NCBI GenBank assembly: GCA_963846925.1
Contig: CAWJXW010000016.1
Span: 1 to 64,000 of the forward strand
DNA from: JAQBQB01 sp963846925
Lineage (GTDB): Bacteria; Gemmatimonadota; Gemmatimonadetes; Gemmatimonadales; Gemmatimonadaceae
DNA length: 64,000 nucleotides
Reading direction: 5' to 3'
Part shown: piece by piece, positions 28,908 through 40,296 of the stretch
How positions within the stretch are numbered: position 1 is the first letter of the stretch
How the letters are laid out: each line of letters starts with the position of its first letter
Program-made: the position numbers and the translations under genes
Notes under the pieces: generated by a model
Told to the model about the DNA's origin: nothing
Database searches by the model: none
What the model saw: only the letters and a program-made list of their open reading frames with translations

Positions 28908-30131
28908 GTGCCCAAATCCAAACAGCCCGGAGTCGACGAGCGAATAGCCGCGTTCAATGCCGGCCGCGATCCGCGGCGGTTGGAGCGGAAGTACCGCGCG
29001 ATGCGGCTCGATCCGTTCGTGTTCTTCCGCGGCGCGGCGCACTTGTATTGGGAGGACTGGGGGCAGCGCGCGGGGCGCCTGCCGAAAAGTCCAACCGTGT
29101 GGGCATGCGGGGACCTTCATCTCGAGAACTTCGGCAGCTACCTCGGAGACAATCGGCTCGTCTACTTCGACCTCAACGATTTTGACGAGGCCGCTTTGGC
29201 GCCGGCGATCGCCGACCTCACTCGGCTGCTCGCGAGCCTGCGGCTGGCGGCCGGCGCGGTTCGCCTCGACGACCCGGAAACGGGCGAGCTGAGTGAAGGG
29301 CTGCTGGTGGCGTACTGCGACGCGCTCGCCTCGGGCAAAGCACGTTGGGTCGAGCGCGCGACGGCGCGCGGCATGGTCCGCGACCTACTCGTGGGCGCAC
29401 GCGAACGCAGTTCTCGAGCTTTGCTCGACCGGCGGACAGTCATCGAGGACGGCCGCCGCCGATTGCTCATCGACGGTCTGCGCGCCGAAGCGCTGACGCC
29501 CCGAGAGCGGACGGCCGTGACTCAGCACCTGGCCGAATTCGTGGAGTCCGTGGCCAAGACCGAGGACCAGGCGAAGTTCTACCGCTTGATCGACGTCGCC
29601 GCGCGCATCGCGGGCATGGGAAGCCTCGGCCTTCGCCGATATGTGGCTCTCGTGCGCGGCCACGGCGGCGAGGACGGCCGCGTTCTGCTGGACATCAAGC
29701 AGGCCCGCCGCTCGGCGATGGCCCCGTACGTCGGCGTGCCGCAGCCGGCGTGGAAATCAGAAGCTCACCGGGTGGTCGAGATCCAGTGGCGCATGCAGGC
29801 GATCTCGCCTGCCCTGCTCGCCCCAGTGAGCTTCGGCCGAAGCTCGTACGTGCTGCGCGAGCTCCAGCCGGTGGAAGACAGGCTCGCGCTGGCGCATTGG
29901 AACGGCAAGCTCTCGCGCCTGCGAAGGGTGGTCGTGACGATGGGCGAGACACTCGCGTGGGCGCAGCTCCGGTCGGCGTCGCGCGAGGGCGCCTCGGGGA
30001 TCGATGAGCTGATCGCATTCGGCCGGTCACACGGTTGGCGCGACGCGGTGCTGGAGTATGCGCGGCTCTACGCGGGCAAGACCGTGCGATACTGGCGCGA
30101 GTTCAAGCGATCGCCGCTCGGCGTCGATTGA
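28908..30131 (+). CDS. DUF2252 family protein
   Basis: 407 residues from GTG 28908. Diagnostic DUF2252 segments are MRLDPFVFFRGAAHLYWEDW near residue 31, VWACGDLHLENFGSYLG near 64 and VYFDLNDFDEAALAPAIADL near 84; then RYVALVRGHGGEDGRVLLDIKQA near 240 and VRELQP-like VLRELQPVEDRLAL near 310. The GDLHLENFG and DxNDFD blocks resemble the catalytic and metal-binding loops of the protein kinase/aminoglycoside phosphotransferase fold, so a kinase-like reaction is plausible but unproven. No signal peptide, so cytoplasmic. It stands alone, ending in a strong hairpin. Confidence 0.88.
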   Translation: MPKSKQPGVDERIAAFNAGRDPRRLERKYRAMRLDPFVFFRGAAHLYWEDWGQRAGRLPKSPTVWACGDLHLENFGSYLGDNRLVYFDLNDFDEAALAPAIADLTRLLASLRLAAGAVRLDDPETGELSEGLLVAYCDALASGKARWVERATARGMVRDLLVGARERSSRALLDRRTVIEDGRRRLLIDGLRAEALTPRERTAVTQHLAEFVESVAKTEDQAKFYRLIDVAARIAGMGSLGLRRYVALVRGHGGEDGRVLLDIKQARRSAMAPYVGVPQPAWKSEAHRVVEIQWRMQAISPALLAPVSFGRSSYVLRELQPVEDRLALAHWNGKLSRLRRVVVTMGETLAWAQLRSASREGASGIDELIAFGRSHGWRDAVLEYARLYAGKTVRYWREFKRSPLGVD

Positions 30132-30186
30132 CGCGTATGCGCCGAGAGCCGAGGCGAACGCCCCGGCTCTCGGTTCAGCTACGCGT
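30131..30186. terminator. Bidirectional hairpin terminator
   Basis: Starts at the last base of the DUF2252 stop. The inner stem CCGAGAGCCG (30142-30151) pairs perfectly with CGGCTCTCGG (30164-30173); outer arms ACGCGTA (30131-30137) and TACGCGT (30180-30186) also pair. It separates convergent genes ending at 30131 and 30206. No T tract, so termination is inferred from structure and place. Confidence 0.7.
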
Positions 30187-30205
30187 AACATGAACAGTCA
30201 GTTCT

Positions 30206-30742
30206 TCAGTCCGGTACAAACGTGCCGTTGGAGGTGCGCCGTCGCCTGACACTTGGTCCGTTCGGCAGTTGTGTCAGTGTACCGGTGACCTGAGCGTCGA
30301 ATTCCTCGGAATCCAGATTGAGGAAGTCGGTACCCTTAATCGTGAACGAGAATGAGCCGTCCGAAATGGTCCCATGAGTGATGACCTTGCCGTTCTGAAT
30401 GTCATGGAGGTCGATCGTTGCCGCTCGAGCTCCCGGTCAGGTCCAGGTGAACGACTTGGTTGGTGCTGCCGTTTGCCTGGAGGTAGCTCCACGTAAAGTT
30501 CAGGGAGAAATCGTGGTTGCACGGGATCGCGGGCAGCGCAGTCGCCGCGACATCGCTGCTGAAGCTGGATCCGACGTCCAGAAATCCCGAACCATCGGCG
30601 CCGCTGAGCGGCGGCGGCGGCGGATCGCCGGGTGAATGCGAGGCCACGCCGGCAGCTGGCACGCAGCGGGAGCCGTCGTGTTCGAGTCGGAGCATGCGGC
30701 GACGAACGCAACGAGGCCGACAACCGCGAGGAATCGTTTCAT
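30206..30742 (-). CDS. Small lipoprotein of unknown function (two compensating indels)
   Basis: 178 residues if a missing base near 30660 and an extra base near 30430 are corrected. ATG 30742 has GAGGAG seven bases upstream. The signal ends in the lipobox VAAC (residue 17), followed by SDSNTTAPA. The middle frame reads ...GDPPPPPLSGADGSGFLDVG and FSLNFTWSYLQANGSTNQVV; the last frame reads TIDLHDIQNGKVITHGTISD...SFTIKGTDFLNLD and ends NGTFVPD. The alternating polar and hydrophobic strands suggest a small beta-sandwich. No family recognised. It lies 58 bp downstream of the kinase gene on the same strand. Confidence 0.6.
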
Positions 30743-30767
30743 GGAGAACTCCTCTGTGGCGATGGTA

Positions 30768-30784
30768 CCGGCGTGTCGCGCCGG
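30768..30784. terminator. Possible small hairpin after the kinase gene
   Basis: CCGGCG, TGTCG, CGCCGG: a perfect six-bp GC stem 17 bases after the kinase stop and before the lipoprotein RBS. No T run. It could attenuate readthrough between the two genes. Confidence 0.3.
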
Positions 30785-30800
30785 CGGCGAACGGAAACGA

Positions 30801-33800
<3,000 letters not shown>

Positions 33801-33950
33801 GCGTGAGAGCCAGCGCGGCGTCGTGGGAGATCCCGCGCATTGTGTCGGCGGTCACCGTTCCTCTACCGTCGTATCACGGACGCGGCGACCCCGAACCGAC
33901 ACGAGCAGTCGACGAGCTCGGCCGTTAGCGGCGCGGCCCTCTTGCCCCTC

Positions 33951-33989
33951 ACATCTTGACAGTCAAGATGTAGTGCCGCATCCTGTCCG
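33951..33989 (+). promoter_or_regulatory. PadR-type operator overlapping the -35 of the padR-ADOP operon
   Basis: A perfect inverted repeat at 33951-33971: ACATCTTGAC, one A, GTCAAGATGT. Inside it lies TTGACA (33956-33961), a consensus -35 box; 17 bases downstream is CATCCT (33979-33984), a weak -10. The PadR start is at 34010. Palindromes containing ATGT...ACAT-type halves are typical PadR targets, so autorepression by blocking -35 recognition is a reasonable inference. Confidence 0.7.
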
Positions 33990-34009
33990 GCACGCAAACC
34001 GGACTACAC

Positions 34010-34345
34010 ATGGACGAGCCGACCACCGACGTCATTCAGGGCACCCTCGACCTCCTGATCCTGAAGACGCTCAGCCTCCAGCCGATGCACGGCTTCGGCA
34101 TCGCCCGCCGCGTCGAGGACATCTCTCGCGGCGTCTTCAAGGTGAACCCCGGCTCGCTCCTCGTCGCGTTGCAGCGGCTCGAGCGGCAGGGATGGCTCGA
34201 CGCCGAGTGGCGGCAGACGGAGAATTCGCGCCGCGCGAAGTTCTACGCGCTCACGCGCGCCGGACGCAAACAGCTCGACGTCGAGACGGCCGATTGGCGC
34301 CGCCGGGCGAACGCGGTCGCGCGGCTCTTGAGCGCGGAGGGCTGA
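34010..34345 (+). CDS. PadR family transcriptional regulator
   Basis: 111 residues from ATG 34010. The winged helix-turn-helix is complete: IQGTLDLLILKTLSLQPMHGFGIARRVED, then VNPGSLLVALQRLERQGWLDAEW, and YALTRAGRKQLDVE with the wing. It lacks the long C-terminal dimerisation domain of classical PadR and has the single helix of the short subfamily-2 type. It is a cytoplasmic repressor, stop two bases before the permease ATG at 34348, as in the very common PadR-ADOP pairs of Acidobacteria and Gemmatimonadota. Likely autoregulated through 33951-33971. Inducer not known. Confidence 0.93.
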   Translation: MDEPTTDVIQGTLDLLILKTLSLQPMHGFGIARRVEDISRGVFKVNPGSLLVALQRLERQGWLDAEWRQTENSRRAKFYALTRAGRKQLDVETADWRRRANAVARLLSAEG

Positions 34346-34347
34346 CC

Positions 34348-36993
34348 ATGTCTCTCTGGCGACAGTTGTCCCGCGGTCTGCGCGCGCTCACGAATCGACG
34401 CGCCGCCGACGCCGAATTGAACGACGAGGTCCTCGACTATCTGGATCGCACCGCGAACGCGAACGTCGCGCGCGGCATGACGCACAGCGCCGCGTATCGC
34501 GCCGCGCGCGTCGAGCTCGGCAATCCGACCGTCACACGAGAGCGCGTGCGCGACGCCGGATGGGAGAGCACCCTCGAGACGCTGATCGTCGACGTCCGCT
34601 ACGGACTGCGGCGGCTTCGCTCGAACCCCGGCTTCACCGCCGTCAGCGCGATCACGCTGGCGCTCGGCATCGGGGCGACGACCGTCATCTTCAGCGCGAT
34701 CAACCCGATTCTGTTCAAGGCGCTTCCCTACCCGCAGGCCGAGCGCGTCCTCATGGTCTCGGACGTCGGCAACGACGGAACGCCGATGGCCGTCACCTTC
34801 GGAACGTATCGTGAGATTCTCCTCCGGAATCATTCGTTCGACGCGCTCGCGCCGTTCAAGGCGTGGCAGCCGACGGTCGAAGGGGGCGCCGAACCCGAGC
34901 GGTTGAGCGGACAGGCCGTCGGCGCGGACTACTTCCGCGCTCTGGGCGTGGCTCCCATTCGCGGCCGCGATTTCACGACAGCCGACGATCGCGACGGTGG
35001 ACCGCGAGTCGTGATCCTGAGCGACGCGCTCTGGCGCCGGCGATTCGGCGGCGATCCCGCCACCATCGGTCGCAGCGTGACGCTCGACGACGATCAGTAC
35101 CTCGTCATCGGCGTCATGCCGCCGACGTTCGAGAACGTTCCGGCGACGAACGCCGACATTTGGAGGCCGCTCCAATACAAGACGGCGTTCACGCCGGAGT
35201 CGCGCGAATGGGGACATCACCTGCGTCTCGTCGGGCGCGTTCGCTCCGGCGTCGATCTCGCGGCGGCGCGCGCCGATCTCTCCGCCATCGCGCGGACGCC
35301 GCGCGCCGACATGCCCCGCGTTCCGTGGGCGGCGCTGCAGGCCGGGCTCGTCGTCACGTCGCTCCAGGCCGACGTCGCGCGTGAAATCCGGCCGGCGCTG
35401 CTGGCGGTGTTCGCGGCCGCGCTCGTGTTGCTCGTCATCGCGTGCGTCAACGTCACCAACCTTCTTCTCGCCCGCGGGGTGCAGCGGCGCGGCGAGTTCG
35501 CCCTCCGCGCCGCACTGGGCGCCGGCCGCACGCGTCTCGTGCGCCAGCTCGTCACGGAGAGCGTGATCCTGTCGCTCTTCGGGGGCGGGCTGGGGATGTT
35601 CGTCGCCGTAGTGGGGCTGCGCGCGTTCGTCGCGACGAGCCCCGCCGGGTTGCCGCGCCTCGCGTCGATCCACGTCGACGCGGTGGCGCTCGTTTTCGCG
35701 CTCGCGGTGACGAGCCTCATCGGTCTCGCCGTCGGCGTGTTGCCCGCGCTTCACTCGTCGCGCGAGGACCTGCAGGCCGGACTGCAGGAGACGTCGCGCC
35801 GCTCGGCCGGTGAGCATCACGTCACACGCCGCGCGCTCGTCGTCGCCGAAGTGGCGCTCTCGCTCGTGCTGCTCGTAAGCGCGGGCCTGTTGCTGCGAAG
35901 CCTCCAGCGCATTTTCGCCGTCGACGTCGGCTTCGATCCGTCGCATCTCATCACGATGCAGGTCCAGCTCACCGGCCATCGCTTCGACCAGGACGCGGTC
36001 AAGGCGCGGTTCCTCGACGACGCGCTCGCCGCCGTGCGGCGCGTTCCTGGAGTGAGCGCCGCGGCGTTCACGCAGCAGCTGCCGCTGAGCGGCGACTTCG
36101 ACGTGTACGGTGTGCACCTCGAGCGCACGCGCGATCCGAAGGACGACGGGGCGGCGCTTCGCTACGCGGTTACGCCGGACTATTTCGCCGCGATGCGCAT
36201 CCCGCTCTTGCGCGGGCGCTACCTCGACTCGCACGACGTGGCCGGCGCGCCGCGTTCGGTCGTGATCAACGAGAGCTTCGCGCGCGCCGAGTTCGGCAAA
36301 GACGATCCGATCGGTCAGCGCCTCAAGGCCGGCCCTGACGACGGACAGTGGTACACGATCGTCGGCGTGGTCGGCGACGTGAAGCAGGAGATCGACGCGC
36401 TCGACAGCCGCTACGCCGTCTACGTCGCGCCGTCGCAGTGGCATTGGGTGGACAACCTCGTCTCGCTCGTCGTGAGCACGCAGGGCGAACCGGCCGACCT
36501 CGCGTCGCGCGTGCGAGGCGCGATCTGGTCCGTCGATCGAAATCAGCCGGTCGTGCGTGTAGCCACGATGTCGGCGCTCGTGTCCACCGCCACGGCGGGG
36601 CGGCGGTTCGCGCTCGTGCTGTTCGAGATGTTCGGCGCCGCGGCGCTCGTGCTGGCCGCGGTCGGCATCTACGGCGTACTCTCGGGAAGCGTCACCGAGC
36701 GGATCCGCGAAATTGGCGTGCGATCCGCGATGGGCGCGTCGCCGCGCGACATCCTCGCGCTCATCCTCGGCCAGGGGATGAAGCTCACGACCGCCGGCGC
36801 GTTCATCGGCGTCATCGGCGCCGCCGCGGCGACGCGCGGTCTCGTGACGATGCTCTTCGGCGTCACGCGCCTCGATGCGGCGACCTATGCGGGAGTGATC
36901 GTGTTGCTGTTCGTTGTGTCGGCGATCGCGTGCTGGATGCCGGCGTGGCGGGCCGCGCGAGTGGATCCGTCGATCACGCTGCGTTCCGAGTAG
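34348..36993 (+). CDS. ADOP-type ABC transporter permease (MacB/FtsX fold)
   Basis: 881 residues, uninterrupted. A short N-terminal cytoplasmic helical part (RRAADAELNDEVLDYLDRT) is specific to 'acidobacterial duplicated orphan permeases'. Then DVRYGLRRLRSNPGFTAVSAITLALGIGATT begins the MacB-type periplasmic core domain, and there are two FtsX repeats: the first near residues 350-470 (LLAVFAAALVLLVIACVNVTNLLLARG), the second at the C-terminus (GAAALVLAAVGIYGVLSGSVTERIREIGVRSAMGA). There is no ATPase gene beside it, as usual for ADOPs. It is in the inner membrane; MacB-fold proteins are mechanotransducers for efflux or lipoprotein release, but the cargo is unknown. Controlled by PadR. Confidence 0.92.
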   Translation: MSLWRQLSRGLRALTNRRAADAELNDEVLDYLDRTANANVARGMTHSAAYRAARVELGNPTVTRERVRDAGWESTLETLIVDVRYGLRRLRSNPGFTAVSAITLALGIGATTVIFSAINPILFKALPYPQAERVLMVSDVGNDGTPMAVTFGTYREILLRNHSFDALAPFKAWQPTVEGGAEPERLSGQAVGADYFRALGVAPIRGRDFTTADDRDGGPRVVILSDALWRRRFGGDPATIGRSVTLDDDQYLVIGVMPPTFENVPATNADIWRPLQYKTAFTPESREWGHHLRLVGRVRSGVDLAAARADLSAIARTPRADMPRVPWAALQAGLVVTSLQADVAREIRPALLAVFAAALVLLVIACVNVTNLLLARGVQRRGEFALRAALGAGRTRLVRQLVTESVILSLFGGGLGMFVAVVGLRAFVATSPAGLPRLASIHVDAVALVFALAVTSLIGLAVGVLPALHSSREDLQAGLQETSRRSAGEHHVTRRALVVAEVALSLVLLVSAGLLLRSLQRIFAVDVGFDPSHLITMQVQLTGHRFDQDAVKARFLDDALAAVRRVPGVSAAAFTQQLPLSGDFDVYGVHLERTRDPKDDGAALRYAVTPDYFAAMRIPLLRGRYLDSHDVAGAPRSVVINESFARAEFGKDDPIGQRLKAGPDDGQWYTIVGVVGDVKQEIDALDSRYAVYVAPSQWHWVDNLVSLVVSTQGEPADLASRVRGAIWSVDRNQPVVRVATMSALVSTATAGRRFALVLFEMFGAAALVLAAVGIYGVLSGSVTERIREIGVRSAMGASPRDILALILGQGMKLTTAGAFIGVIGAAAATRGLVTMLFGVTRLDAATYAGVIVLLFVVSAIACWMPAWRAARVDPSITLRSE

Positions 36994-37009
36994 CGCACAC
37001 TGGCCTGAG

Positions 37010-37175
37010 ACAACTGCAACTGCAACCTCAACTGCTTTAACGCAGAGACGCAGAGGGTGCGAGACGCAGAGGGAAACGGCGAAACGGCTATTGGGAACGG
37101 CCTCGGGAAGCCACTGCTTGGCATCCCGAGGTCGTAACCAAAGTTCTCTTCGTCGTTTGCGGTTCTTCGCGAAAT
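37010..37175. repeat. Dispersed palindromic repeat with conserved core hairpin, copy 2
   Basis: Fills the 375-bp gap before the YidB gene. The left arm is CAACTGC...TTTAACGCAGAGACGCAGAG; the right arm is degenerate. The core at 37091-37141 reads TTGGGAACGGCCTCGGGA, a loop AGCCACTGCTTGGCA, then TCCCGAGGTCGTAACCAA, a strong stem. The same core occurs at 42669-42722 and 45570-45626. No gene seen; the rest of 37176-37368 shows nothing recognisable. Confidence 0.75.
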
Positions 37176-37368
37176 CCGCCGACTCCGCGAAAATCGTTGC
37201 AGTACCAATTCGTAAAGCTCCCCCCGCCAGTACGAACCTCCATCGCCAATCGGAAGCCGGGGACGAACCCAGAGCGGCGTCGGGCCCGGCCTAACTAGCT
37301 TTCCGGCGCAGGCGTTCGGCGCGGGACGTCCCGCGAATTCCTATCGACTCACGCTGGAGAGCACGCAC

Positions 37369-37704
37369 ATGGGACTCTTTGACGGCGTATTGGGCGGCAT
37401 CGTCGGCGCCGGGATGGTGTCGGTCGTGAGCGACATCATCGACAAGCACGGTGGGCTGAGCGGCGTCGTGAATCAGTTTCAGCAACAGGGATTCGGCGAC
37501 ACGGTCCGGTCATGGGTCAGCACGGGCCAGAACCAGCCGATCTCGCCGGACGAGATCCACAAGGTTCTCGGGTCGGACACGATGAACCAGCTCGCGGCCA
37601 AGCTCGGCATGACGCCGCAGGAGCTGGCGACGAAGTTGTCTACTGTCCTGCCGCAGGCGATCGACAAGCTCACGCCGGCCGGCGTCGTGCCGCCGGGCCA
37701 GTAG
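37369..37704 (+). CDS. YidB/DUF937 family protein
   Basis: 111 residues from ATG 37369 with GGAG about ten bases upstream. It matches the family throughout: MGLFDGVLGGIVGAGMVSV start, then GGLSGVVNQFQQQGFGDTVRSWV near residue 29, ISPDEIHKVLGSDTMNQLAAKLGM near 57 and LATKLSTVLPQAIDKLTP at the end. YidB proteins are soluble, helical and of unknown function. Its stop is two bases from the end of the convergent ADOP gene. Confidence 0.9.
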   Translation: MGLFDGVLGGIVGAGMVSVVSDIIDKHGGLSGVVNQFQQQGFGDTVRSWVSTGQNQPISPDEIHKVLGSDTMNQLAAKLGMTPQELATKLSTVLPQAIDKLTPAGVVPPGQ

Positions 37705-37706
37705 AC

Positions 37707-40266
37707 TCACCCGCCTCGAAGCGCCTCGACCGGATCGGCGCGCATCGCCCGGCGAGCCGGAACGAGGCTCGCGACGAGCGCGACGCATAACAGCGCAATC
37801 GTCGCGAGCGCGAACGTAACGGGGTCGGTGGCCGAGACACCGTAGAGCAGCGAACGAAGACCGCGCGTCGCGACGAGCGCCAACGCGCAGCCGGCCAGCG
37901 CGCCCGATCCGGCGACCGCCGCCGACTGACGCAAGACATGCAGCGCGATGTCGCTCGACGTCGCGCCGAGCGCCGCCCGAACGCCCATTTCGTGCGACCG
38001 CTGGCTCACGACGTAGCTCATCACGCCGAAGATGCCGACCGCGCCGAGCAGGAGCGTCACGACCGCGAATCCGCCGACGATGACCGTCGTGAATCGCGGC
38101 TTGGCGACCGAACGCGCGATGACGTCGTCCATCGCGCGCACCGCGCTCACGGGTACCGTGCGGTCGATCGACGTCACTATGTCGCGCAGCTGGCGGCCAA
38201 TCGCTTCTTCGTTCCCGCTCGTACGAACGACGACGGTCATCTCCGAGCCGGCGAGCCTGGAACGCTGTGCGAACGGGACATAGACCGCCATCGCCGACGT
38301 GTCGCGCAAGCTGTCGAGGCGAACGTCAGGAACGACGCCGACGATCGTGATCCACGGACTCGCGAATGGATACCCGATCCGCTTTCCGACGGCGTCGTCG
38401 TTCGGCCAGAAGTGTCGGGCGAGCGTGCGCGAAACGACCGCCACCGGTGCCGCATCTTCGCGATCCATGTCCGTGAATGTCCGACCACCGACGATCGGAA
38501 TGCCGAGCGTGCTGAAGTAGCCAGGCGTCACGGCCTGCATGTGGCTTGCTGTCGGGAGCTCGTGCGTCGCGTCTTCGAACTGACCCTCCACCCGCATCCC
38601 CATACCATAGATTGGCTCGGCGATCGGCAGCCGGTCGACCAGCCCGACACTCGTCACGCCGGGCGTCGCCGCGAGCCGCTCGATCAACGTCGAATAGAGC
38701 GCCGACGTGCGCGCCCTATCCGCGTAACTCGCCGCCGGCGGACTCACGCGCGCCGTCACCACGCGCTCGGCGCGGAAGCCCGGCGAGAGGTCGGTGAGGT
38801 GCTGGAACGATCGCGTGAGCAGCCCGGCCGTGATGGCAAGGAGAACCGCGAGCGCGACCTCGCCCGCCACGAGCCCCGAGGCGAGTCGGTTGTGCGCGAC
38901 TCCCGAGCGGGTGAGATGCGCGGCATCGGTTCCGCGCCCCGCCGAATTTCCCGCAGCCCTCGAGCGCCGGCAGCAGTCCGAATGCGATTCCCGTCGTGAC
39001 CGCGAGGATCGCCGTGAAGGCGAACACGCCGCCGCCGAAACGGATGTCGGCGGTCCGCGGCATGTTCGGAGGAAGCGAAGCGACCATCCATCGCGCGCCG
39101 GCGATCGCGAGCAGGAAGCCGAGCGTCGCTCCAATGAGTGCGACGATCACGCTCTCGGTGAGCAGTTGGCGGACGAGGCGCCCGCGGCCACCCCCGAGCG
39201 CGGACCGCACGGTGAACTCGCGTTCGCGCGCCGTGACGCGCGCCAACATGAGGTTGGCGAGATTGACACACGCGACGAGCAGCACCACACCGACGCACGC
39301 GAACAGCAGCAGAAGCGCCGGCCGTTCGCTGCCGACGAGACTCTGCTGGAGCGGGCGCGCGTCGACCCTCTTTCCGTAGTCGTTGCCCGGATCCCACAAC
39401 GGGTTCAGGCGGCGGAAGCCGGGGAGAATCGCCGCAAGCGTCGCCCTCGCGCGCTCGGGCGTCACGCCGGGAGCAAGGCGCGCGATCCAGCGGCTGTTGC
39501 CCACGGCCCACGTTTGACCCGTGCTGCTCTCGTCGATCGTGAGCGGCGTCCAGAAACGCGCGTTCATCGACGGAAACGCAAACGACGGCGGCATCACGCC
39601 GGCGACCAGCGATTGGACGCCGTCGACGAGCACGTATCGCCCGACGACGCGCGCGTCACGGCCGTAGCGATCGACCCACAGCGCATGAGAGAGCAGGATC
39701 ACGCGCCCGGCGCCCGGGCGGCTCGCCTCAGCGCCGAACGCGCGGCCGACCTCCGGCGCGACGCCGAGCAGCGGAATGAGGTTCGGCGTGATCGAGAATC
39801 CGTCGAGCCGCGCCGCCTCGCGGTCGTCGCCGTACGTGATGCTTCGCGGACGAATCATCGCCACGTCAGAGAATCCGGCGGGCCGATGCTGCAGCGCCAA
39901 CAGCTCGCCGATCGACCCGACGATGTTGGCGTCGATCGTCACCAATTCCTGCGGCCGGCTATATGGAAGCGGCGAGATCAGCAGAGCGTCGACGAAGGAG
40001 AAGATCGTGGCGTTGGCGGCAATGGCGACGGCCATGGTGACGATCGCCGTCGCCGCGAAACCCGGTGCGCGGCGCAGCGAACGCAGCGCGAAGCGCGCGT
40101 CCTGTCGAAGGTCGGCGAGCCACTCGGTCTGGCGCGACCCTGCGTGGGAACCAGCCACGTCGTTTCCCCCCGGATCCGGAGTCGTCTGGAGAGACACCGC
40201 GGATGCGAGTACCGTTGGGTGAACGACTCGCGCGGAACTCCGGCGCGGCAACGTACCTTGGGTCAA
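37707..40266 (-). CDS. Second ADOP-type ABC permease (one frameshift)
   Basis: About 852 residues after removing one extra base near 38950. The start is uncertain: ATG 40266 gives a long unstructured lead; GTG 40158 would begin just before WLADLRQDARFALRSLRRAPGF, the usual ADOP N-terminus. The MacB core follows, then the first FtsX segment (LLLLFACVGVVLLVACVNLANLMLARV) and, past the break, the second half with VVTLLLGAVGIFGVMSYVVSQRSHEMGVRAALGA. Both halves have the closing P..RA..ADP motif. It has no ATPase or PadR partner and starts 30 bp after the PQQ-type gene on the same strand, so it may be cotranscribed. Cargo unknown. Confidence 0.88.
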
Positions 40267-40296
40267 CGACTCGCCCGACTCCGGCGCGGCCCCCCG

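Noticed and set aside
28353..28957. Several frames of 150-220 codons in the gap between M13 and DUF2252 genes
   Set aside because: They cross the palindromic repeat 28562-28823, appear on both strands and share no family; chance frames in GC-rich repeat DNA.
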